This document shows positions 57,635 to 64,000 of a DNA stretch of 64,000 nt, in pieces. Every line of letters begins with the position of its first letter. Positions within the stretch are counted from its first letter, which is position 1. This DNA is from Acidimicrobiia bacterium (GTDB lineage Bacteria; Actinomycetota; Acidimicrobiia; Spongiisociales; UBA5794), in NCBI GenBank assembly GCA_041393965.1, contig JAWKJB010000002.1, positions 558,001 to 622,000 on the forward strand, given 5' to 3'. The notes beneath the pieces are model-generated. The model had not been told where the DNA came from. It made no database searches and worked only from the letters and a program-made list of their open reading frames with translations. The translations under genes and the position numbers were made by a program.

Positions 57635-58329
57635 TTGCCCGAACCGGCATTGCGTCACGGCGGAACGCCGACATGCTGATCCAGCAGGGCAGGGTGACCG
57701 TCGACGGGACATGCGCCAAGCTTGGCGACCGCATCGATCCCGGAATGATGCGCGTCGCCATCGACGGTGTCATGCTTCCGCTCGACACGGGGCTTGTCAC
57801 TTGGCTCGTATACAAGCCACCCGGTGTGGTCGCAACGATGGATGATCCGTACGGGCGTCCCATCGTCACCGATCTCGTCCCGCCGGAACCGGTCACCAAA
57901 CCGGTCGGTCGCCTCGATGTCCATTCAGAGGGATTGATGCTGCTCACGAACGACGGCGATCTCGCGTTGCGGGTCACCCATCCACGGTTCGGCATCGAGA
58001 AGGTCTATCGGATCCTCACGACTTCTGCTGTTTCGAAACAGCACCTGGCTGCCATGGTTGCCGGGGTCGATCTCGACGACGGTCACGCAAGGATGATGCG
58101 GGCACGAGTGGTGACGACTCAGGGGAACCGTTCCATGGTCGAGGTCGTCATGACAGAGGGTCGGAAGCGGGAGATCCGTCGGATCTTCGAGGTTCTCGGA
58201 ATCGGCATCGAACGATTGGTGCGAACATCGATCGCGGGGATCTCTGACGGGTCTCTTGCCCCCGGCTCATATCGGGCCTTGTCGGTCACAGAGATTCGTT
58301 CGATCTACGAGAAGGCTTCCCGGCAATGA
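57613..58329 (+). CDS. rluB: 23S rRNA pseudouridine synthase (RluB/RsuA family), probable ATC start
   Basis: About 238 residues. An N-terminal S4 domain (ERLNKLIARTGIASRR ... LIQQGRVTVDG) and a catalytic domain with the Asp in GRLDVHSEGLMLLTNDG. It makes pseudouridine in rRNA; RluB versus RsuA specificity is from gene context. The S4 N-terminus lies upstream of ATG 57673 in frame and no ATG/GTG/TTG precedes it. ATC 57613, with GGAG 5 bases before it, would give MERLNKLIARTG, an exact family start. CTG 57631, overlapping the scpB stop, is the alternative. Confidence 0.88.
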   Translation: MERLNKLIARTGIASRRNADMLIQQGRVTVDGTCAKLGDRIDPGMMRVAIDGVMLPLDTGLVTWLVYKPPGVVATMDDPYGRPIVTDLVPPEPVTKPVGRLDVHSEGLMLLTNDGDLALRVTHPRFGIEKVYRILTTSAVSKQHLAAMVAGVDLDDGHARMMRARVVTTQGNRSMVEVVMTEGRKREIRRIFEVLGIGIERLVRTSIAGISDGSLAPGSYRALSVTEIRSIYEKASRQ

Positions 58330-59600
58330 CCTCGGTCCGGAAGATCGAACACAAGGACGAACCGTTCGCCGCATCCATCACGGTTCCGGGGGACAAGTCC
58401 CTCTCCCATCGAGCGCTGTTGTTTGCCGGTTTGGCCGAAGGGGACAGCTTGGTATCAGGACTCGGACCCGGCCGCGATGTGGCCGCGACCGAATCGGCCC
58501 TTGGCGCTCTCGGTGTCGAGATTGTGGGGGAACAGATCCGGTCACCCGGTTTCAAGAGATGGTCGGAACCAGGCGAGCCGATCAACTGTGGCAACTCGGG
58601 TACAACGATGCGGCTCCTGGCGGGTGTGCTGTCGATGTCGGCCTTTTCGGTGGAGCTCGTTGGTGATGCATCTCTGTCGAAACGCACGATGACCCGATTG
58701 GAAGACCCGTTACGCTCCCTCGGGGGGATCATCACCACATCGGGGGGCCATGCACCCCTGCGGGTTGGCGGTGCGGAGATAACCTCACCCGCCGATATCG
58801 CCATCCCGATGGCGTCGGCCCAGGTTCGGACGGCGTTCGAGCTCGCCGCCTTGGCGTGTGTTGGCTCGTCAACGATTGACAGCCCTCCGGGGTTCCGGGA
58901 CCACACGGAGCGATGGCTGCACGCCATCGGGCGGGGTGACTGGGAGACGAAGACCCGGTTCAGGGTCGATCCTGGCCCCATTCCGCCGGCACGGTACGAC
59001 ATCCCGGGCGATCCCTCATCGGCGGCGTTTCTTTGGACCGCCGCAGCCATCGCCCCAGGCTCGACGGTGATCACACCGGGCATCTCGCTCAATCCGGGTC
59101 GCTTGGGTTTCCTTCAGGTGCTCGACGACATGGGAGCGAACATCGAGGTTGTTGTCACGGGCTCGATCGGCGGCGATCCGGTCGGGGATGTCAGGGTCGG
59201 TGCCGGTCGACTCGTCGGGGTGGAGATGAACGGCGAGCTGGTAGCCGCAACCCTCGACGAACTACCGCTCGTTGCGGTCCTTGGCGCCAACGCCGAAGGG
59301 GTCACCGCGGTGTCTGGTGCCGCAGAGTTACGCGTGAAGGAGTCCGATCGGATCAACTCCATCGCTGCGATGCTCTCAGCTCTCGGAGGAACCATCGTCT
59401 CGAAACCGGACGGCTTCGACATCGTCGGAACCGGCAGGCTCGAAGGCGGTACGGTCGACAGCTTCGGCGATCACCGGATCGCGATGGCAGCGGCCGTCGC
59501 GGGGACCAGAGCGCGTGATCCCATACAGATCAGGGATGCCGATGCGGTAGGCGTGTCGTGGCCCGACTTCTACGAGACGCTGGAGTCGTTGTGGTCATAG
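58326..59600 (+). CDS. aroA: EPSP synthase (3-phosphoshikimate 1-carboxyvinyltransferase)
   Basis: 424 residues. N-terminal VPGDKSLSHRALLFA, NCGNSGTTMRLLAGV and C-terminal RVKESDRI and DGFDIVG are EPSP synthase signatures. It joins PEP and shikimate 3-phosphate on the aromatic amino acid pathway. ATG 58326 overlaps the rluB stop (ATGA). It overlaps cmk by 10 bases, a known rluB-aroA-cmk order. Confidence 0.96.
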   Translation: MTSVRKIEHKDEPFAASITVPGDKSLSHRALLFAGLAEGDSLVSGLGPGRDVAATESALGALGVEIVGEQIRSPGFKRWSEPGEPINCGNSGTTMRLLAGVLSMSAFSVELVGDASLSKRTMTRLEDPLRSLGGIITTSGGHAPLRVGGAEITSPADIAIPMASAQVRTAFELAALACVGSSTIDSPPGFRDHTERWLHAIGRGDWETKTRFRVDPGPIPPARYDIPGDPSSAAFLWTAAAIAPGSTVITPGISLNPGRLGFLQVLDDMGANIEVVVTGSIGGDPVGDVRVGAGRLVGVEMNGELVAATLDELPLVAVLGANAEGVTAVSGAAELRVKESDRINSIAAMLSALGGTIVSKPDGFDIVGTGRLEGGTVDSFGDHRIAMAAAVAGTRARDPIQIRDADAVGVSWPDFYETLESLWS

Positions 59601-60232
59601 CGATCGATGGGCCGAGCGGCGTCGGGAAGTCCACGGTGTCGAAACGACTCGCCGAGGACCTCGGGCTTGCATACCTCGACACCGGTGCGACCTATCGTGC
59701 TGCCACGCTTGCGGTGCTCGAGGCAGGAGCCGACCCCTCCGAGGAGGGTGCCGTCCTCGATGCGATCGCGCACCGCGTGATCGACTATGGCGCCGACGGC
59801 ATCCTGCTTGATGGCCGGTGTGTCGTTCGGGACATCAGGACCGAAGCGGTCACCGACGCCGTGAGCGCCGTTTCGGCACATCCAGCCGTTCGGGCCGAGA
59901 TCGTCGAGATTCAGCGCCGATGGGTCAACGACCGTGGCGGGAAGGCGGTCGTCGAGGGCCGCGATATCGGTACCGTTGTGTTTCCGCGTGCGACCGTCAA
60001 GGTCTACCTGACCGCATCACCGGCCGTTCGAGCAACCCGGCGGGCGTCCGATAGGGAGGCCGCCGGCAAGTCGCTCGACGAGATATCGGATGCCCTTGCG
60101 CGGCGGGACCGTGCCGATGCCACGCGGCAAGCATCTCCGCTGCGACCGGCCGACGACGCGATCATCATCGACACGGGAGCCTTGACAATCGATGAGGTCG
60201 TCCGGAAGATCAGGGCCAAGGTGGTTGGTTAG
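59591..60232 (+). CDS. cmk: Cytidylate kinase
   Basis: 213 residues. P-loop is DGPSGVGKSTVSK near the start, and YLDTGATYRA and GRDIGTVVFP are the CMP kinase signatures. It phosphorylates CMP and dCMP. GTG 59591 with GGAG upstream gives the family start MVIAIDGPSG; the frame extends to 59558. It converges on ispH, overlapping it by 4 bases on the opposite strand. Confidence 0.95.
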   Translation: MVIAIDGPSGVGKSTVSKRLAEDLGLAYLDTGATYRAATLAVLEAGADPSEEGAVLDAIAHRVIDYGADGILLDGRCVVRDIRTEAVTDAVSAVSAHPAVRAEIVEIQRRWVNDRGGKAVVEGRDIGTVVFPRATVKVYLTASPAVRATRRASDREAAGKSLDEISDALARRDRADATRQASPLRPADDAIIIDTGALTIDEVVRKIRAKVVG

Positions 60233-61275
60233 ACACCGAGAATCGCGAGGGCCTCGGTTGCCGTCAGCTCACGGTCGAGCTCTCCCGGCCCGTATCGCCC
60301 AGGCGTGCGGCAGGCAAAGCCCCCCTCGACGAGGGCCTGAAGTGCCGTCATCAAGCTCCGGAGCTGTGGCGGAAGCGGGAAATACTCGTCCTCATCCGTC
60401 ACCGGTACGATCTCGATGCCCTCCGATGGCGCAAGCAGATCGATCACGGCCCGAACTCGTTGGTCGGGCGCGGACGCACCTGCGGTCACCCCGACCGTTG
60501 AGACATCCCGCAGCCAGTCGGGCCCGATTCCCTCCGGCCCATCGATGCGATGCGTGGGAACCCCGGCATTGCGCCCGACGCGTACCAGCGCCTGTGTGTT
60601 GGACGAATTCTCCGAACCAATGACGAGAATGAGGTCCGCGCGACCGGCGAGGTACTCAACGGCGAGCTGCCGGTTCGTGGTTGCGTAGCACAGGTCGCTT
60701 TTTCGGGCGGTCCACAGATCCGGGAACCGCTCCCTTGCCGCCGCGAGTACACCGTCCCATTCATACATACCCAGCGTCGTCTGGGCGAGCAATGCAACCG
60801 GCGCACCATCGCGAACGCCAGATGGGTCGAGCCCGACCACGGGGTCAACAAGGTGAACGACCTCGGGAGCCTCAGCGACCGTACCGACGGCCTCATCGTG
60901 ACCGTCGTGTCCCACATAGATGATGTGATACCCCTTGTCGGCCATTCGGCGAACCTCATGATGCACCTTCGTGACCAACGGGCACACCGCATCGACCATG
61001 ACCGCTGCCCTGTCATGTGCCGCGGCAACGACCTCCGGCGCCGAGCCGTGTGCCGACAACATCACGGGACGGCCGACGGGCACCTCGGCGATGTCGTCGA
61101 CAAACACGACACCGGCTTGTTCGAACGCCGCGACAACGGCACCGTTGTGGACGATCTCGTGATAGCAGTACACGGGGGAATCGAACACTTGGACCATCCA
61201 TGTCAGCGCCTTGATCGCCATTTCGACCCCTGCGCAGAAACCGCGGGGCTCGGCGAGAACGATCCTGGTGACCAT
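60229..61275 (-). CDS. ispH: 4-hydroxy-3-methylbut-2-enyl diphosphate reductase
   Basis: 348 residues. This Fe-S enzyme makes IPP and DMAPP in the last step of the MEP pathway. Three cluster cysteines are in GFCAGVEMA, DAVCPLVTK and LCYATTNRQ; SENSSNTQAL is the substrate-side motif. ATG 61275 follows TATCCT by 7 bases, a leaderless pattern. The frame extends to 61404 through the divergent gene's 5' region. It is divergent from the DUF512 gene. Confidence 0.95.
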   Translation of the reverse strand: MVTRIVLAEPRGFCAGVEMAIKALTWMVQVFDSPVYCYHEIVHNGAVVAAFEQAGVVFVDDIAEVPVGRPVMLSAHGSAPEVVAAAHDRAAVMVDAVCPLVTKVHHEVRRMADKGYHIIYVGHDGHDEAVGTVAEAPEVVHLVDPVVGLDPSGVRDGAPVALLAQTTLGMYEWDGVLAAARERFPDLWTARKSDLCYATTNRQLAVEYLAGRADLILVIGSENSSNTQALVRVGRNAGVPTHRIDGPEGIGPDWLRDVSTVGVTAGASAPDQRVRAVIDLLAPSEGIEIVPVTDEDEYFPLPPQLRSLMTALQALVEGGFACRTPGRYGPGELDRELTATEALAILGV

Positions 61276-61281
61276 GGCGTG

Positions 61282-61347
61282 GAGGATACGGGTGGGATCG
61301 GAACTCGTCGCCTGCCTGCCGGCGGCACAGGCACGGGCAGGTATCCT
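61282..61347. promoter_or_regulatory. Divergent promoter region between ispH and the DUF512 gene
   Basis: Each strand carries the same -10 hexamer, TATCCT, 7 to 8 bases before its start codon: one for ispH (minus strand, near 61283-61288) and one for the radical SAM gene (61342-61347). The 80-base interval may allow shared control. Confidence 0.4.
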
Positions 61348-61355
61348 CCGACGAT

Positions 61356-62744
61356 ATGGCCGCCGAATCCCTTCCAACCGTGCTCGACATCGTCCCGCGC
61401 TCACCGGCTGCGCGGGCGGGCCTGTGTGTGGGCGATGAGCTCATCTCGATCAACGGCGTCGTGCCAACCGATGTCATCGAATACCAGCAGCTCGTCGACG
61501 ACCATGACCCGACATTCTCGATTCGGCGCATGGGCGCCGAGCACTCGGTCGCGGTCGTCAAGGGAGTTGGCGAACCGATCGGAGTGCGGCTCAATGCATC
61601 CCTCTTCGACCGAGTCCAGACATGTGACAACCACTGCTCGTTCTGCTTCATCTACCAGCTACCACCAGGGATGCGCAAGACCCTGTATCTGAAGGACGAC
61701 GACTATCGGCTCTCGTTCCTCTACGGCAACTTCACGACCCTGACCCGATTCACGGAACTCGACCTCGCACGGGTCATCGAGGACAAGCTCGGACCCTTGT
61801 ATGTCTCGATTCACGCGACTGATCCCGATGTCAGGGCCGCGATGCTCCGGAACCGACGGGGAGCAACCAGCCTCCGCTGGCTTGCCGCCCTGCTCGATGC
61901 CGACATCCCGGTCCACGGCCAAGTGGTCCTGTGTCCGGGCGTCAACAACGGAGTTGTCCTCGAGCGTACCCTCGCCGAGATCATCGCTCGCTACCCGCGA
62001 CTCGCAACCCTCGGTATCGTGCCGCTCGGGTTGTCCAAGTACAACCGTGAACCGGATCTGCGAACCCACACGAATGCCGAGGCTGCCGAGGACCTCGAGA
62101 TCATCCACTTCTGGGCTGAGCGCGCCTTCGATGCAGTCGGTCGCCGGATCTTCCAAGCATCCGACGAGCTCTATGTGAGGGCAGGCGTAGGAGTGCCACC
62201 CGCCGCCGCGTACGAGGCGTTCGCACAGCACGAGAACGGCATCGGGATGATCCGGGCTCTCTACGACGAACTCGACGGAATCGAACGGGGACTCGACATA
62301 GCGGGACCGATCGTCACGGGAGAGTGGCGCTCCGTCCCCGCCGCGCCCGCGGAGGGCTATCGCCTCCCGAAACACCTCGCGGACGATCCGGCCGTGTCCG
62401 ACGGCCCCGGCGTCATCGTGACGGGTGAATACGGGGAATCGGTTCTCGAACCGCTGCTCGACCGGTTGGAGCAGCTCACCAATCGATCGGTGCGTCTGCT
62501 CGTCGTGCGCAACGACTTTTTCGGGGGCAACACCGCTGTCGCCGGTCTCCTTGCAGGGGAGGACATCAAGCATCGCCTCAACGCAGACGCGGAGCCTGCT
62601 GGCGCGTATGTCGTTCCCGATGTTGCGCTCGCGGCGGATCGGTTCATCGACGACATGCCGCTCGCCGAGGTTGCATCGGTCGCGAAAGCCCCGGTCGTTG
62701 TCGCCGAAGCGACTGCCGCGGGCCTCATCGGGGCATTGCGGTGA
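61356..62744 (+). CDS. PDZ-radical SAM protein with DUF512 domain
   Basis: 462 residues. An N-terminal PDZ-like domain (LDIVPRSPAARAGLCVGDELISINGV) is followed by a radical SAM-like core with CDNHCSFCF (C-x3-C-x2-C) and a C-terminal DUF512 domain ending near EATAAGLIGAL. These proteins occur in Firmicutes and some Actinobacteria beside der/engA; no function is established. The Cys motif matches radical SAM chemistry. It overlaps der by GTGA. Confidence 0.88.
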   Translation: MAAESLPTVLDIVPRSPAARAGLCVGDELISINGVVPTDVIEYQQLVDDHDPTFSIRRMGAEHSVAVVKGVGEPIGVRLNASLFDRVQTCDNHCSFCFIYQLPPGMRKTLYLKDDDYRLSFLYGNFTTLTRFTELDLARVIEDKLGPLYVSIHATDPDVRAAMLRNRRGATSLRWLAALLDADIPVHGQVVLCPGVNNGVVLERTLAEIIARYPRLATLGIVPLGLSKYNREPDLRTHTNAEAAEDLEIIHFWAERAFDAVGRRIFQASDELYVRAGVGVPPAAAYEAFAQHENGIGMIRALYDELDGIERGLDIAGPIVTGEWRSVPAAPAEGYRLPKHLADDPAVSDGPGVIVTGEYGESVLEPLLDRLEQLTNRSVRLLVVRNDFFGGNTAVAGLLAGEDIKHRLNADAEPAGAYVVPDVALAADRFIDDMPLAEVASVAKAPVVVAEATAAGLIGALR

Positions 62745-64000
62745 CCCGGCGACCTGTCGTCGCCATCCTGGGGCGTCCGAATGTCGGCAAGTCGACACTC
62801 GTGAACCGTATCGTCGGGCGCAAGGCAGCCGTGACCGATTCGGTTGCAGGTGTCACGAGAGACCGGCGGCAGTTCGACGCCGAATGGCTCGGTCGCGAGT
62901 TCCATGTCGTCGACACGGGAGGCTGGGAAGCCCGGCCGGGGGAGGAGCTCACGGCCGACATCAGGGAACAGGCCGAGATCGCCGTCGAGACCGCCGATGT
63001 CGCGGTGTTTGTTGCTGATGCCACGACCGAGGTGACCGATGACGATCTTGGCATCGCGCGCATTCTCCAGCGTGCCGCGATCCCGTATCTCCTCGTCGCC
63101 AACAAGGCCGACTCACCGACGGTCGAAGCCGACCTGACGCACCTGTGGCGACTCGGTCTCGGCGAGCCCCTCCCGCTTTCGGCCCTTCACGGCCGCCGGA
63201 CCGGCGACTTTCTGGACCGCCTCGTTGCCGTACTTCCGGACGAAGTGGACGGCACACCTCCCGAAGAGGCACTGGCCCGTCTCGCCATCATCGGCAGACC
63301 CAATGTGGGCAAGTCGACGCTGTTGAATCGGCTCGCTGGCGAAGAACGGGTGCTCGTCTCAGATGTTCCCGGGACCACGAGGGATCCCATCAACCTGGTT
63401 CTGTCCATCGATGGGGAGCCATTCGAGGTGATCGACACGGCTGGCATCAAACGCAGGACCCGCATCAGCGACGACGCCGACTACTACTCGGTGCTTCGCG
63501 CCCATGATGTCATCCGACAGGCCGATGTGGTGCTGTTCGTCATCGACGGCCAACGCGGAGCAACGCACCAGGAACAGCGACTTGCCGAAGAAATCGTCAA
63601 GGCGGGAAAGGGGCTCGTCCTCGTCCTCAACAAGTGGGACGACCTCACCGAAGACCAGCGTCTCCATACGGAGGACTCCGTCGCCGATCGCCTCGCATTT
63701 GTTGCTTGGTCACCCGTCTTGCGGATGTCAGCCCGAACGGGGGCAAGGACCCACCGGCTCGCGAAGACCATCCGCGCCGTCCTCGAACAGCGGCGCCGGC
63801 ACATCCCCGCAGCTGAGGTGAATCGGCTGGTTCGAACGCTCCAGCAGGCACATCCTCCGCCCATCCGGAAGGGACGGAGACCGAAGATCCTCTACGCCGT
63901 GCAGGCAGAGACCGAGCCGCCCACCTTCGTCCTGTTCGTGCGAGGCGGTGACCTGGGACCCGACTACCTTCGGTTCATCGAGAACCGGCTTCGGGACACC
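62741..64000 (+). CDS. der: Ribosome-associated GTPase Der (EngA), 3' end outside window
   Basis: 420 codons are visible; the window ends before the stop. Two tandem GTPase domains are clear: GRPNVGKST near residues 11-19, with DTGGW and NKAD, and a second GRPNVGKST near 187-195, with DTAGIKRR and NKWD. The C-terminal KH-like domain starts near residue 355. Der is needed for 50S assembly. GTG 62741 overlaps the previous stop (GTGA). About 20-40 residues are missing at the end, judged by family length. Confidence 0.95.
   Translation, partial: MTRRPVVAILGRPNVGKSTLVNRIVGRKAAVTDSVAGVTRDRRQFDAEWLGREFHVVDTGGWEARPGEELTADIREQAEIAVETADVAVFVADATTEVTDDDLGIARILQRAAIPYLLVANKADSPTVEADLTHLWRLGLGEPLPLSALHGRRTGDFLDRLVAVLPDEVDGTPPEEALARLAIIGRPNVGKSTLLNRLAGEERVLVSDVPGTTRDPINLVLSIDGEPFEVIDTAGIKRRTRISDDADYYSVLRAHDVIRQADVVLFVIDGQRGATHQEQRLAEEIVKAGKGLVLVLNKWDDLTEDQRLHTEDSVADRLAFVAWSPVLRMSARTGARTHRLAKTIRAVLEQRRRHIPAAEVNRLVRTLQQAHPPPIRKGRRPKILYAVQAETEPPTFVLFVRGGDLGPDYLRFIENRLRDT

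Overview
The window reads as a contiguous piece of chromosome from a high-GC actinobacterium. Markers are mIHF (mihF), the complete Pup-proteasome locus (mpa, dop, pup, prcB, prcA, pafA, pafB, pafC), HelY, a polyprenol-phosphate mannosyltransferase, a DUF4193 zinc-ribbon protein, TlyA, and a PriA without helicase motifs. Gene order plus a PDZ/DUF512 radical SAM gene beside der suggest an Acidimicrobiia-like lineage; that placement is inference. Almost every base is coding, with many 4-base ATGA/GTGA overlaps. I see no rRNA, tRNA, insertion sequence, phage or CRISPR. The longest stretch without a gene is about 280 bases, upstream of infC.

Layout. 1-5707: pyrF(end)-mihF-gmk-rpoZ-coaBC-priA-def-fmt. 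5715-8168: PPK2 kinase (minus), then rpe and a response regulator with a degenerate GGDEF domain. 8222-11679: an FMN riboswitch and ribD-ribE-ribBA-ribH. 11789-19379: a structured leader, infC (ATC start)-rpmI-rplT-rRNA methyltransferase, then a Phe leader peptide and attenuator, pheS-pheT, a 3-methyladenine glycosylase with a disrupted 5' end, and tyrS. 19383-23120 (minus): betaine-type ABC importer and a cupredoxin lipoprotein. 23199-30466: HdeD/DUF389 membrane protein, thiI, a secreted unknown, PLP dehydratase with a CREST-type membrane protein (minus), DivIVA-like protein, and an ArfA-like BON/OmpA protein with a 40-residue membrane partner. 30489-31790: MFS exporter (minus). 31868-42223: four small membrane-associated ORFs, trmI and the Pup-proteasome genes. 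42256-48832: helY, lipid kinase, DUF4193, ppm1, GNAT, M20 peptidase. 48869-60232: tlyA-nadK-recN-pyrG-nudix-xerD-dksA-HD-scpA-scpB-rluB-aroA-cmk. 60229-64000: ispH (minus), DUF512 radical SAM, der (cut by the window end).

How genes work together. Mpa, PrcA/PrcB, Pup, Dop and PafA form a whole protein-tagging and degradation pathway; PafB/PafC next to them are a DNA-damage regulator pair in relatives. The riboflavin genes are one operon whose riboswitch P1 stem contains the ribD ribosome-binding site. Translation genes carry cis-control: an infC leader with a rare start codon, and a trp-type attenuator before pheST with a leader peptide rich in Phe codons.

Three window-wide patterns deserve attention. 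The tetranucleotide ACGT is almost absent: two sites by eye where about 200 are expected. Many genes have TANNNT 6-9 bases before an ATG/GTG with no Shine-Dalgarno, as expected for leaderless mRNAs. Several genes appear to start at ATC or CTG, so automatic calls shorten them. All family assignments come from reading translations; no database search was run.
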